DNA of 64,000 bases, taken from NCBI RefSeq assembly GCF_012641435.1, contig NZ_JABAIJ010000018.1:38297-102296 (forward strand), read 5' to 3'. Shown one piece after another: positions 44,224 through 53,543 of this stretch (its first letter is position 1; every line of letters begins with the position of its first letter). The DNA is from Rhizobium sp. P38BS-XIX (GTDB taxonomy: Bacteria > Pseudomonadota > Alphaproteobacteria > Rhizobiales > Rhizobiaceae). The translations under genes and the position numbers were made by a program. The notes under the pieces were generated by a model. It did no database searches and had not been told where the DNA came from. It saw only the letters and a program-made list of their open reading frames with translations.

Positions 44224-44996
44224 GCGTTTCCTTCACCGTAGAGGACCGCGTTGCCCGCGTGACGCTCGACCGGCCCGACCGGATGAACGCCGTCGACGCC
44301 GAGACCGAGGCGAGGTTGGACTCGGTCTGGACTGAGATCGAGGAGCGCGACGACATCAGCTGCGTCGTCCTGACCGGCTCCGGCGAAAAAGCCTTCTGCG
44401 CAGGTGCCGACCTCAAAGGCGGCAGCGGCAGTTCCGGTGTCGACTACTGGACCGTCGGGCGGGAAAATGGCTTTGGCGGTCTCGCCTTCCGCCGCTCGCT
44501 CGACGTGCCGGTGATTGCACGCGTCAACGGCTATGCGCTGGGCGGTGGCTTCGAGATGGTGCTTGGCTGCGATATCGTCATTGCCGTGGAGACGGCGCGT
44601 TTTGGCCTGCCGGAAGCCCGCGTTGGTCGCATGCCGCTTGATGGCGGCATGGTGCTCCTACAGCGCAAGATCCCGTTCAATCGTGCCATGGCCGTGATGC
44701 TGACCGGTCGGCAGTTCAGCGCGCAGGAGATGGCGAGCTACGGCGTCGTCAATGAAGTCGTATCCGCCGGAGGGCTGGATGCGGCTGTCGATCGTTGGGT
44801 CGCCGACATCGTTTCCTGTGCGCCGCTGTCACTGCGCGCCATCAAGCAGACCGTCAATCGCACGGCACATTTAAGCCCTGCCGAGGCGCAGGCTCTCAGA
44901 ACGCCGGCGCTGATCAAGGCCTTGAAAAGCGAAGATGCCATGGAGGGTGTCGCGGCGTTTCGCGAGAAGCGGGCGCCCGTTTGGCGCGGCAGATAG
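44220..44996 (+). CDS. Enoyl-CoA hydratase/isomerase
   Basis: A 258-residue crotonase-fold enzyme. Oxyanion segments VVLTGSGEKAFCAGADLKGG and NGYALGGGFEMVLGCDIVIA are present; the catalytic Glu positions fall at GGFEMVL and LPEARVGRMPLDGG. It hydrates a double bond in a CoA thioester. Its start overlaps the CoA-transferase stop. The change around the second Glu (GRMPLDGG rather than GLxPGxGG) may reflect an unusual substrate. Confidence 0.92.
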   Translation: MSVSFTVEDRVARVTLDRPDRMNAVDAETEARLDSVWTEIEERDDISCVVLTGSGEKAFCAGADLKGGSGSSGVDYWTVGRENGFGGLAFRRSLDVPVIARVNGYALGGGFEMVLGCDIVIAVETARFGLPEARVGRMPLDGGMVLLQRKIPFNRAMAVMLTGRQFSAQEMASYGVVNEVVSAGGLDAAVDRWVADIVSCAPLSLRAIKQTVNRTAHLSPAEAQALRTPALIKALKSEDAMEGVAAFREKRAPVWRGR

Positions 44997-45031
44997 GCAT
45001 GCTATAGCTTCGAGATTGCCGAGGGCTTTTC

Positions 45032-45955
45032 ATGCATGCCAGCATCCTGAAGTATTTCGCCGAGGTCGCGCGCTCCGGATCGATCCGCAAGGCATCCGAA
45101 GAATTGCACGTGGCAACCTCCGCCGTCAGCCGCCAGATCAAGAAGCTGGAAGACGAGTTGGGGACGCCGCTGTTCGAGCGCTTTTCCGACGGTTTGCGGC
45201 TGACGTCTGCCGGCGAGATCGTGCTGCGCCACGCGAAGGAGACGCTACAGGACTTCGAGGTCATGAAGTCCAATCTCGGCGACCTTCAAGGAAAGAATAC
45301 GGGTCGCGTCCATATTGCCGCCCTAGACAGCCTGCTCGTCACGTTTTTTCCCGATTTCATCAAGAGGTTTCACAAGCTGCATCCCGCGGTGGACTTTCGC
45401 GTCCGAGCGGGAGCTTACAACAATATTTTCCATTTCATGGCGGCCGGCGACATCGATATCGGTATCAGCTTTGATCTTGCGACACCACATGACCTGAAGC
45501 TTGTCGGCTCGATCCGCACAGCCTTCATGGCCATGGTTGCTTCATCGCATCCGTTGGCACGGGCGAAATCGGTGACATTGCCGGAATGCGCCCAGTATAA
45601 GCTGCTTCTGGCGCTCGACAGCGAAGTCGTCAGTTCGGCGATAGCAGTCGAGCTTGCAGGGCTCAATCGGGTGGGACGAACCTTGGTCGCATCCAACAAT
45701 CCAATCCTCCTCAAACCACTGATCATGTCGGGTGACGGCATTGGCTTTTTTACCCCGGTCGGACTCTGGCCGGAAATCCAGACGGGCGAAATCGTTGCCA
45801 TCCCGATCCGGGACTTCAAGCTCAGCGCGGTGGATATCGGTATTTTCGTGCCGCGCGACCGGCATCTCACCCATGCCAGCCAGGCGGTCATCGAGTTGCT
45901 CAATACCGAGCTGCGCAGGTTCGGCGAGGATTTGAGAGCCATCGTCAGCAGATGA
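45032..45955 (+). CDS. LysR-family regulator of the catabolic island
   Basis: A 307-residue LysR protein: HTH at residues 5-60 (LKYFAEVARSGSIRKASEELHVATSAVSRQIKKLEDELG) and an effector domain. It lies 36 bases after the hydratase and 8 before the amidohydrolase, on the same strand, so it may be transcribed within the operon. This is less usual for LysR, which is often divergent. The inducer is probably the substrate or a CoA intermediate. Confidence 0.88.
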   Translation: MHASILKYFAEVARSGSIRKASEELHVATSAVSRQIKKLEDELGTPLFERFSDGLRLTSAGEIVLRHAKETLQDFEVMKSNLGDLQGKNTGRVHIAALDSLLVTFFPDFIKRFHKLHPAVDFRVRAGAYNNIFHFMAAGDIDIGISFDLATPHDLKLVGSIRTAFMAMVASSHPLARAKSVTLPECAQYKLLLALDSEVVSSAIAVELAGLNRVGRTLVASNNPILLKPLIMSGDGIGFFTPVGLWPEIQTGEIVAIPIRDFKLSAVDIGIFVPRDRHLTHASQAVIELLNTELRRFGEDLRAIVSR

Positions 45956-45962
45956 GAAACGC

Positions 45963-47360
45963 ATGAAAGAGATCCGGCTGCTAAAATCTCCTGGCCATGG
46001 CCCGGCCGCGCGCTTCGACAGATTGACGGACCTGCCATCGCAGTTCGGTGCTGTGGCGGCGTTGCCCGGCGATCTGATCATGCCGTCACCTGTCAATGCC
46101 CACGATCACGGCTACGGCATCCGCACGCTTGATTTCGGCGCGGCGGATGACGCGCTGGAAGTGTGGATTCCGGGCCTTCGGCTGCGGCCGAGAACGGATG
46201 CCTATCTCGAAGCGCTCGTCGCCTTCGGCCGACTTGCCAGAACCGGCGTCGGCGCGACCATGCATTGCCACAACTCTCTGAACGTCGATCGTCTGGTCGA
46301 TGAGGCAGGCGCGGTCATACGAGCGGCCGGTGATGTCGGCATTCGACTTGGCCTCTCCTGTCCACTGCTGGACCACGATGCCTGGGCTTACGATGGCGGC
46401 CCGCAGCGATTGCGACCGTTTCTGGCCGAAGAGGATTGGGATGCGCTCGCCGGCACGATTCCGCGCTACGTGCCCATTCAAACACAGCTTGACGCCGTCG
46501 AGGCTGTCGCCGCCGCAAATACCAATCCCTTGATCGACGTGCAGTACGGCCCGATCGGGCCGCAATGGTGTTCGAACGCGCTTCTGGAGGCGATTGCCGA
46601 GGCTTCCGCGCACCATGATCGGCGCATTCATATGCATCTGCTCGAGAGCCCGCGCCAGCGCACCTGGCTCGACCGGCGCTTTCCCGAAGGTGTGGTTACC
46701 TATCTCGACAAGATCGGCTTCCTATCGCCAAGGCTTGCCGTTGCTCATGGCGTCCAGCTGCGCGCCGATGAGCTGGAGCTCCTTGCCGACCGCGGCGTGC
46801 AGGTCGTCAGCAATCCCACAGCCAATCTGCGTCTGCGCTCGGGGGTCGCGCCCATCGCATCGACGATCGCGCGCGGCGGCCCCGCCTTTGCGATCGGCCT
46901 TGATGGCACGGGACTGGACGACGATCAGGATCTCTGGCGCGAGATGCGGCTTCTCTATCTTCTGCATGGCGGTCGCGGCCTGAGCAGACAGTTTACCGCG
47001 CATATGATCTTCGACGCCGCAATCAAGGTCGGCCGTCAGGTCATCAATGCGTCGGAAGTACAGGATTTCACCATCGTCGATTACCAGGCGCTGATTGCCG
47101 ATGCACTGTTCGACGATGTCGATGAGGCGGAAGTCCTGTTGACTCGCATGCGTGCTGGATTTGCCAGAGGGCTATTCGTTGCTGGTCGGGAGGTCATGCG
47201 GGACGGGAAACTGACGGGCTTGGATTTCGATGCCGCGCTGTCGGAACTGGTAGCCCAGGCGAAAGCCGATTTGCCGAGGCTTGAAAGGCAGCGCCCTCTC
47301 GTCAGTGCCTTGGCCGCTGCCACCCGTGCTTATTATGCGACCTGGCCCGGCATCGACTGA
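45963..47360 (+). CDS. Amidohydrolase-family metal-dependent hydrolase
   Basis: A 465-residue protein of the amidohydrolase superfamily. The first metal motif is changed: MPSPVNAHDHGYG (usual HxH reads HDH). Further ligand His are likely in HMHLLESPRQRTW, AVAHGVQLRADELELLADRG and the metal Asp in GLDGTGLDDD. Such enzymes open amide or ring bonds. It starts 8 bases after the LysR stop and is probably the first step or a ring-opening step of the pathway. Metal binding would need experiment. Confidence 0.85.
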   Translation: MKEIRLLKSPGHGPAARFDRLTDLPSQFGAVAALPGDLIMPSPVNAHDHGYGIRTLDFGAADDALEVWIPGLRLRPRTDAYLEALVAFGRLARTGVGATMHCHNSLNVDRLVDEAGAVIRAAGDVGIRLGLSCPLLDHDAWAYDGGPQRLRPFLAEEDWDALAGTIPRYVPIQTQLDAVEAVAAANTNPLIDVQYGPIGPQWCSNALLEAIAEASAHHDRRIHMHLLESPRQRTWLDRRFPEGVVTYLDKIGFLSPRLAVAHGVQLRADELELLADRGVQVVSNPTANLRLRSGVAPIASTIARGGPAFAIGLDGTGLDDDQDLWREMRLLYLLHGGRGLSRQFTAHMIFDAAIKVGRQVINASEVQDFTIVDYQALIADALFDDVDEAEVLLTRMRAGFARGLFVAGREVMRDGKLTGLDFDAALSELVAQAKADLPRLERQRPLVSALAAATRAYYATWPGID

Positions 47361-47369
47361 AGCCGGGCC
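47344..47369. terminator. Hairpin at the end of the amidohydrolase gene
   Basis: Perfect 8-bp arms GGCCCGGC and GCCGGGCC with a 10-base loop containing the stop codon, between convergent genes. No T-run on either side, so a full intrinsic terminator is not supported. Confidence 0.4.
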
Positions 47370-47377
47370 AAGGCGGG

Positions 47378-48268
47378 TCATGCGTCGACCAGCGCGCCAA
47401 TCCGCAAAGCACCGAGACCTTCGAGCTTCTTTGCGTCGGTTATCGGCAATTGTGGAAGGAGGACGTGGTTCCACACCGCATTTCCGGTGCGTTTGCCGAC
47501 GAGATGTTTGACTGCCGGAATGAGGGGATTGGCGGCAATCGCTTGCCGCAAGCTGCGGACATGGTCGAGAAGGCCGGCATTTTCCTGGTCGTGCCAGAGA
47601 TGCTGCGACGAACGTGGATCGATATTGACTGTCGCGGAGATGCAGCCGGCGTAACCGTCACGTCCGGCATCGGCAAGCGCCGTTTCGCTGCTTGGAAAGA
47701 CACGAAAGCCGGGGATCTTGGCGAGTTCCCGCGCATAGGCGAGGTTTCCGGAGCTGTCCTTAGACCCATGGATTCGCTCCGGAAAGGCTTGAGCAAGCCG
47801 GGTCGCCAGGGCCGGGGAGAACTCGATGCCCGTCAATTGCGGGAAATTATAGAGGTAGATCGGGATCGGCGTTTCGGCAGTCATCCTCACCAGTTCGGCA
47901 AACCATGCGAAGAGACCATCTTCTTCGAGAGGTTTGTAATAATAGGGCGGCAGCACGAGCGCGGCCGCAAAACCGAGATCGAACGCCCGGCGCGTCAGGG
48001 CGACCGTCGTTTCAAGGTCCGGCGTGCCGGTGCCGACCATAAGTCTGCTACCATCCAGCCCTTGCGCCGCCGTCGTCATCAAGGCGCTGCGTTTGGCGGC
48101 GGAAAGCGAGTTTGCTTCGCCGGTCGTCCCAAGCACATTCAGAAAGTCACAGCCATTGCTCAAGCACCAGCGCGCATGCTCGAGGAAAGCGTCACCATCG
48201 ATATCACCATGGCTATCGACTGGTGTCGGCACGGCGGCGATCACGCCGGCAATCCGGGTTTGCGTCAC
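47378..48268 (-). CDS. DapA-family (dihydrodipicolinate synthase-like) lyase or aldolase
   Basis: A 296-residue class I lyase. The pyruvate-binding LNVLGTTGEANSLS block and the Schiff-base Lys in RIHGSKDSSGNL (about residue 161) are intact, with the catalytic Tyr in IYLYNFPQLTGI. True DapA is housekeeping; this copy on an accessory replicon among catabolic genes more likely splits or joins a keto acid of the pathway, as other family members do. Convergent with the amidohydrolase gene; the ferredoxin gene is 19 bases upstream on the same strand. Confidence 0.88.
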   Translation of the reverse strand: MTQTRIAGVIAAVPTPVDSHGDIDGDAFLEHARWCLSNGCDFLNVLGTTGEANSLSAAKRSALMTTAAQGLDGSRLMVGTGTPDLETTVALTRRAFDLGFAAALVLPPYYYKPLEEDGLFAWFAELVRMTAETPIPIYLYNFPQLTGIEFSPALATRLAQAFPERIHGSKDSSGNLAYARELAKIPGFRVFPSSETALADAGRDGYAGCISATVNIDPRSSQHLWHDQENAGLLDHVRSLRQAIAANPLIPAVKHLVGKRTGNAVWNHVLLPQLPITDAKKLEGLGALRIGALVDA

Positions 48269-48287
48269 GAGAAATCTCCTCCCATTT

Positions 48288-48632
48288 TCAAGATATTAGG
48301 GCTTCGGACGGGCTCTGATAGGCCGTGACGAAGGGGTGATCGAGTGTCGTCGTACGGCTCTTGTCCCAACCACCGGGCGCGCCCCAGCCGGTAACGCCGT
48401 CAGCGAAAAAGTCGCGGTTGACGTCACGCAGGAACAGTCTCTCGGCCGGCATTTCCTCATCCCACAGGATAGCATCGACCGGACAGACGGAAAGACAGAG
48501 ACCGCAATTGATGCATTCTTCCGGCTGAATGTAGAACATCCGGCCGCCCTCATAGATGCAGTCGACCGGGCAGGCGACGGTACAGGCGCCATCCTTGGTG
48601 TCGATGCAAGGCTCGGTGATTACGTAAGCCAT
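48288..48632 (-). CDS. 7Fe/8Fe-type ferredoxin
   Basis: A 114-residue ferredoxin of the FdxA kind. The first cluster motif is CIDTKDGACTVACPVDC; the second is CINCGLCLSVCPVDAI. The C-terminal half without Cys is the usual extension. It may pass electrons to the FAD enzyme or an oxygenase. It lies upstream of the DapA-like gene on the same strand, so the two could share a transcript. Confidence 0.92.
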   Translation of the reverse strand: MAYVITEPCIDTKDGACTVACPVDCIYEGGRMFYIQPEECINCGLCLSVCPVDAILWDEEMPAERLFLRDVNRDFFADGVTGWGAPGGWDKSRTTTLDHPFVTAYQSPSEALIS

Positions 48633-48820
48633 GACGATCGCCTCTCAACGCCCTCAAGGGCGCTTTCGACAAACTATGACAAACAAGCGTGTTCTGAAGA
48701 AGCGCCGTTTTGCGGCTCAATCATTGCCGAAACGGCAACGCCTCGGGCTACTCCCAGGCGCAGTTCCTTGAGGCTCTGGGGCCATTTCCCGGCGACCGCC
48801 GAAGACAGGCAAAGCTCGAT

Positions 48821-50155
48821 CTAAGGGCGTGCCACCAAATTCTTTCCGCTCTCGATCTTCAGTTGGCATGCCAAGGCAAATGCCGCCGTCAGGATCGACA
48901 GGCTTTCACCGCTGACGAGCCTGTTGTTCGAGTTGCTGAGCAGCGTCATGCCGAAGAAGAGCAGGACGGAGAGATATGTGAACAGCGCCTGCTTTGGGAC
49001 GATTTTCAAAGAGGCCGCCTTGCGCACGCTGATGCAGAAGCTTGCGAGCATCGCGCTCAAGACGAAGGCGCCGAAGATGCCGTGTCGGATCAGGATCTCA
49101 AGATAACCGTTGTGCATGAACGTGTAGCCGACGTCGGGATAGCGGGTATGCGGCCAGCGCTTGAGCCACTCTGTGCCCAATCCGAAGACGGGTGCGTCGG
49201 AGAACAATTCCCAGGCATTCGACCAGAGTTGCAGTCGTGCACTCATGGAGAGCGGCGTGTCGCTGCTTGCGATGGATCGTGAAACGGCATCGCCGATCGG
49301 GCCGACCGTATCGACGCCCTTGAGCATGGCGAATGTCGCCATCATCGTCGGTCCGGCTGTTCGCTCGATATTTCCTCGGGCCACATAAATGCCGCCGGCA
49401 AGGACAACGCAAAACGCGATGATGGCGGGAAGCGCCAATCGTGGCTTGAGACACCGCAATATGAATATCGTCAGAAGCGGCAGCACAATGACAAGCGAAA
49501 GCCAGACCCCTTTCGACTTCGATCCATAGATCCCAAGCAGGCACAGCACGTAGATCGGTGGGGAAAGGAGCGTGGCGTAGAGGCGCAATGCGCGGTTGGC
49601 GCCCTTCTCGGTCAGATAGTAGAGCAGCCAGAAAATGGCGCCGATGAAGATCATTCCGCAACAGACGGCGCCATGAATCTGATTGTGCTGAATGAGCGGA
49701 ATGATGGTGTCGCCCGCAAAGATCCGGCTGAACGGCGTCTTTGCCAGGAGAATGAGGAAGGCTGCACCAAAATAAACTGCGATGACCTTTTCGATGTGGG
49801 GCCAGATGAGAAAAAGGCCGTAGGCAAGGGGCGGAAAGATCAGGGGCATGAGAAATAGGACATCCCGATCACCGACGGGATGATCGCTTTGAGACGCAAA
49901 CGGAATGATGAACCGAAGAAAGGCGTAAAGTCCCCATAGGAGGCAAAGCCAGCCCCGCCAATCGATCGCGGGCCTCGGTGTCGATCTGGCGTAGCAGAAA
50001 AGCGAGATCAGCAGCAGAGGCACGCCGGCATAGCGATAGGCGTAGCTCTCAATGAGGGACGCCGACATGATGACGAGCCAGAGGCCGCTGATCGCGATTG
50101 CCTGATATCCGTCGAGGAAGCGAAATGTGCCGCCGGGCGGGGTCTCTTCGATCAT
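48821..50155 (-). CDS. O-antigen ligase/Wzy-like membrane protein
   Basis: A 444-residue integral membrane protein with about ten to twelve hydrophobic segments and the long periplasmic loop near the C-terminus typical of the Wzy_C domain (DAPVFGLGTEWLKRWPHTRYPDVGYTFMHNGYLEILIRHGIFGAF). Such proteins polymerise or ligate surface sugars. I start at the ATG at 50155 after GAAAGGG; the longer frame from 50275 has no family-like start. It has no sugar-biosynthesis neighbours on its strand. Confidence 0.83.
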   Translation of the reverse strand: MIEETPPGGTFRFLDGYQAIAISGLWLVIMSASLIESYAYRYAGVPLLLISLFCYARSTPRPAIDWRGWLCLLWGLYAFLRFIIPFASQSDHPVGDRDVLFLMPLIFPPLAYGLFLIWPHIEKVIAVYFGAAFLILLAKTPFSRIFAGDTIIPLIQHNQIHGAVCCGMIFIGAIFWLLYYLTEKGANRALRLYATLLSPPIYVLCLLGIYGSKSKGVWLSLVIVLPLLTIFILRCLKPRLALPAIIAFCVVLAGGIYVARGNIERTAGPTMMATFAMLKGVDTVGPIGDAVSRSIASSDTPLSMSARLQLWSNAWELFSDAPVFGLGTEWLKRWPHTRYPDVGYTFMHNGYLEILIRHGIFGAFVLSAMLASFCISVRKAASLKIVPKQALFTYLSVLLFFGMTLLSNSNNRLVSGESLSILTAAFALACQLKIESGKNLVARP

Positions 50156-50499
50156 GTCTGCCCTTTCATATGTGCGTCGCCAGGATGAAAATTCGCGGCC
50201 GCACGGTCTCTTTGAGATCTCGTGCGGCTGTTGGTAGGCCATGAACTTGAAATGACGCTGAATTGGCGTCCGCATTCAACGATATCCGCCGACAGCCATC
50301 GAGGCGAACCAAGCGCCTTCCCGGCGGGCCACAGACCTGAGTCGCTGCTAGTCCTGTTGTCATGGGAAGCGGCGAGGTGGCTTCAGGCATCTTACAAAAC
50401 GGTAAACTTCCGGACAGGTGAGGGCGAGAATTAGGGCTTAGCAGTGAGCTGGCCCTTGAATGAGGGCAAGGAAAAGTCCTCGATCAACAGGAAAAAGCG
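50156..50499. other. Divergent intergenic region, no gene seen
   Basis: Between the O-antigen ligase-like gene and the small secreted-protein gene. No convincing frame or named motif is found; it should carry both promoters. Confidence 0.4.
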
Positions 50500-50754
50500 A
50501 TGAAGAACTTCATTCCGGGAATGGCCGTACTTGCAGGCGGACTTTATGCGGCGACTTGGGCTCACGCAGCAAACGTGCCGTGTGAAGAGCTCTTGAAGCA
50601 ACTGCGGGCGGCCGAGGCAGCCGGCAAGCCGAGCACTGGCGACAAGGTCAAGATTGCGGATCTTGAAGCAAAGGGCATCGAACGTTGCAATGCCGACGAC
50701 GACAAGCGCGCCGACGAGTTCTTCACCGAGGCGCTCAAGATTCTTGGCAAGTGA
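50500..50754 (+). CDS. Small secreted protein
   Basis: An 84-residue protein with a signal peptide (IPGMAVLAGGLYAATWAHA) and a short alpha-helical mature part with two Cys (NVPCEELLKQLRAAEAAG and GIERCNADDDKRADEFF). It precedes a multi-span membrane protein by 36 bases and may be its periplasmic partner. Function unknown. Confidence 0.68.
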   Translation: MKNFIPGMAVLAGGLYAATWAHAANVPCEELLKQLRAAEAAGKPSTGDKVKIADLEAKGIERCNADDDKRADEFFTEALKILGK

Positions 50755-50790
50755 GAATTGCGCACGGTCTCATCCAGGAAGGAAGATTCA

Positions 50791-51588
50791 ATGTCGTCAC
50801 TAAAATCATCTACCCCAGTTCCGAACCGCGTTCCCGAGGTCACGGTCGACTTTTGGATCATCAAGCTTTTGGCAGTCACAATGGGTGAGACTGCTGCCGA
50901 CTATCTGGCTGTCAACCTGGGCCTTGGTCTGTCGATGACATCGGCGATCATGTGCGTGCTGTTGGCAATCGCGCTGGTCATACAATTCGCTCAAAAGCGC
51001 TATATCCCGTGGGCTTACTGGCTCGCCGTAGTCATGATCAGCGTTGTCGGCACGCTCGTAAGCGACAACCTGGTCGACAATTTCGGCGTCGCCCTGGAGA
51101 CGACGACAATCGCCTTCAGTATCGCGCTCGCTGTGACGTTTGCGGCGTGGTACGCCAATGAAAAAACGCTGTCGATCCACACGATCTTCACAACGCGCCG
51201 CGAAATTTTTTACTGGTTTGCGATCCTCTTCACCTTCGCTCTCGGCACCTCCTCCGGCGATCTCGTGGCCGAACAATTCAGCCTGGGATATCTCACGACG
51301 GGATTTATCTTCGCGGGGATTATCGGCCTGATAGCGATTGCCTACTACTTGCTGAGGCTGAACGGCATCTTAGCGTTCTGGCTTGCCTATATCTTTACCC
51401 GCCCACTCGGCGCCTCCTTCGGAGATCTGCTTTCTCAACCGCGGGAGTATGGTGGATTGGGCTTTGGCACAACCGTCACCAGCCTGCTCTTCCTCGGCGC
51501 TATCGTCCTGATCGTTATCTACATGACCTTCAGCCGGCGCCGCGACGAAGAGGATCGGCTCATAACGGGTGTGGATCGGACGAGATAA
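50791..51588 (+). CDS. COG4705-type integral membrane protein
   Basis: A 265-residue protein with about eight hydrophobic segments, arranged in two similar halves: the first has WIIKLLAVTMGETAADYLAVNLGLG, the second YWFAILFTFALGTSSGDLVAEQFSLG. The GETaaD and GTSsGD motifs recur in such repeat proteins, which are poorly characterised and often next to two-component systems. The ATG at 50791 follows AGGAAGGAAG. No ligand is known. Confidence 0.7.
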   Translation: MSSLKSSTPVPNRVPEVTVDFWIIKLLAVTMGETAADYLAVNLGLGLSMTSAIMCVLLAIALVIQFAQKRYIPWAYWLAVVMISVVGTLVSDNLVDNFGVALETTTIAFSIALAVTFAAWYANEKTLSIHTIFTTRREIFYWFAILFTFALGTSSGDLVAEQFSLGYLTTGFIFAGIIGLIAIAYYLLRLNGILAFWLAYIFTRPLGASFGDLLSQPREYGGLGFGTTVTSLLFLGAIVLIVIYMTFSRRRDEEDRLITGVDRTR

Positions 51589-52053
51589 GCGGAGATCGTT
51601 CGGTTCGGTCTCGAGCCTAGAGGGCGAGCACGACACGAGAACATCGAGTGGCCGAGCGGCTTTTCCCGGTCGGCCATTTTCGAGTTTCCCATGGCGTTCA
51701 TCCGGGGTTCTCCTGTAACGCATCCGGGACAGGCTGTCGGTGGAATCATTCAGTGCAGCCAGCGTCGAACGACGGCATTCTCAGCCGGTCTATGAGATGC
51801 ATTGCGTATCATGTGTGTAAGCCAGCGCTGCCGTTAAATTTCGTGCAATGGTGAATTTGATTTGCGTATTCATAAGGCATGGCTGCTGCTCTTCGGGCAC
51901 GCTCCAAATACGACGGCCTCCGGACATTCGTTGGTCCGGAGGCCGTGAAGACAGACGAGAGCTTGTCGTGATCAGCAATTAGGTCGACGAAACAACGGAA
52001 GTCGCTCTATGACAACGCCCCGAACTCGACTGGCTTTTCCATGTTCGAGGAAG
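51589..52053. other. Intergenic region with a strong hairpin
   Basis: Gene-free convergent region. Its main feature is the 13-bp stem at 51913-51946, listed separately. No convincing frame. Confidence 0.5.
51913..51946. terminator. Strong 13-bp hairpin between convergent genes
   Basis: Perfect arms ACGGCCTCCGGAC (51913-51925) and GTCCGGAGGCCGT (51934-51946) with an 8-base loop. No U-tract on either side. Its position between convergent genes suggests a bidirectional terminator or RNA-protecting structure. Confidence 0.5.
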
Positions 52054-52431
52054 TCATTTCGTCGATGGATTTTCGATGGCTTTGATCAGTTGCTTGAGCG
52101 CCGAACTCGCTTTTGCCTGACTGGGCTTGGCGGCACGCAGCGATGAAATCGCGCCGTCGGCGGCGGTATCGATGACACCCCATTGATCCTTGTTGAGAGG
52201 ATACAGCTTTGATTGTGCCTTATCCCATGCGGTCTCGAAATCGGTGATGCGCTTCTGCGCTCCCGTCATATCGCCGGCGTCCACGAGCTTGAGCGTGTCA
52301 TTTGCAATCAGCTTGAATTCGCTGAGATCGCCAAGCTTCGGTGCTGGGGCGGCCAGTGACTGAGCGGGAGGCAAGAGCGGCGTCATGGCTGGGACAAGAG
52401 CCAGCGACGCGATGATAAGCGCCTTCTTCAT
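52054..52431 (-). CDS. Periplasmic protein of unknown function
   Basis: A 125-residue protein with a signal peptide (KALIIASLALVPAMTPLLPPAQSLAA) and an all-helical mature part (FKLIANDTLKLVDAGDMTGAQKRITDFETAWDKAQ, then SKLYPLNKDQWGVIDTAADGAISSLRAAKP). Such proteins are common beside PAP2 phosphatases and kinases in rhizobia and other proteobacteria. The role is unknown; here the PAP2 gene lies upstream on the same strand. Confidence 0.65.
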   Translation of the reverse strand: MKKALIIASLALVPAMTPLLPPAQSLAAPAPKLGDLSEFKLIANDTLKLVDAGDMTGAQKRITDFETAWDKAQSKLYPLNKDQWGVIDTAADGAISSLRAAKPSQAKASSALKQLIKAIENPSTK

Positions 52432-52605
52432 GTGTGATCTCCGGTTGTCGACGCGGATGTTGCGCCACAGTCAGACTGCCAACCGTTTTTTTCCCGTCCC
52501 TTGCCGCAAACATACCGATTTGTAAGGTGGGATTGCTGCCAGCTATTCCATTCATCGATTTGAAACGAATGCCCAAAGTCGCCGTGTGCGATCCCGGTGT
52601 CATGC

Positions 52606-53148
52606 TCAAAGGATTGATGTCACGGCGCGATCGAGCTTTGTATCCTTTCTGTAAAGGAAGCGAACGACTACCGTGGCGATGGCTGCCATCGCTGCCCCAC
52701 CCAGAAGGTCGGACACGTAATGCGTCCCGACATAAACTCGCGACAGACTGATCAGAATCGCCGCCGCTAAGGCGAACAACGCCCGTCGGTTCAAGCCGGC
52801 GGCAAGAAGGCAGAACGCGATTGCGAATGTCGCGGTGGCATGATCGGAGGGGAAAGACGCATCCGTGCTGCGATCGATGATGAGATGCGTCACGCCGAGC
52901 TCATAGGGTCTCAGCCGCTGAAAGAATGCAATGATGATCTGGTTGGCGCCAAGACCAAGCAAAAAGGTCAAGCCGCAGGCGACGCATGCATGCCTGACAT
53001 GATCCCTGTCTTGACGGCTCCACCACTGCAAAGCGACAAAAAGAACAAGCAACGGTACGCCCGCCTGTGTGAGGGCAATCACGCAGGTGTCCAGGACAGA
53101 ACTGAGCCCCGACCAGCTGTTAATCCAATGCGTCACGGCTACATCCAT
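52606..53148 (-). CDS. PAP2-family phosphatase (undecaprenyl-pyrophosphatase-like)
   Basis: A 180-residue inner-membrane phosphatase with five or six hydrophobic segments. All three PAP2 motifs are visible: FFQRLRPYE, FPSDHATA and SRVYVGTHYVSDLLGG. It removes a phosphate from lipid pyrophosphates, recycling the glycan carrier. It sits in a cell-envelope region with glycosyltransferases and phosphatases. Confidence 0.88.
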   Translation of the reverse strand: MDVAVTHWINSWSGLSSVLDTCVIALTQAGVPLLVLFVALQWWSRQDRDHVRHACVACGLTFLLGLGANQIIIAFFQRLRPYELGVTHLIIDRSTDASFPSDHATATFAIAFCLLAAGLNRRALFALAAAILISLSRVYVGTHYVSDLLGGAAMAAIATVVVRFLYRKDTKLDRAVTSIL

Positions 53149-53363
53149 AGTCAGCTCCCAAGCTTAGTGCGGACCATATCCGCCATCAATTCGATCGCTG
53201 TCATGGGTGGCTGTATATCTCCGCTATCGACATTCAAGCCGTCTCGCTATGTGTGCATAGACTTAGAGGAAACTTAGCTTGCTCTGCTGCAGCTTGGCCA
53301 TGTCCTTATAAGTCTGGGATAAGTTTACATGCGCATCCTCCTGTTGGATCGATGGAGGTTGCA

Positions 53364-53543
53364 ATGGCGATTGACGATATGCAGCGCAGCCATGCCAACA
53401 AATACGGGCACGGCCGATCGGTTGTCCGCCAGGCGTCACGGCCAAGGCACACGCTTACCGGCATCGTTGTCTTGATGGCGCGGTATATTGCTCTGGCAAT
53501 CGTCGGTATCGCCATCGCGCTTTATTTGGTCATGTACGCCTAG
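53364..53543 (+). CDS. Small single-span membrane protein
   Basis: A 59-residue protein with a polar, basic N-terminus (MAIDDMQRSHANKYGHGRS) and one C-terminal transmembrane helix (LMARYIALAIVGIAIALYLVMYA). The ATG at 53364 has a GGAGG five bases upstream. Function unknown; its promoter region is shared with the divergent PAP2 gene. Confidence 0.6.
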   Translation: MAIDDMQRSHANKYGHGRSVVRQASRPRHTLTGIVVLMARYIALAIVGIAIALYLVMYA

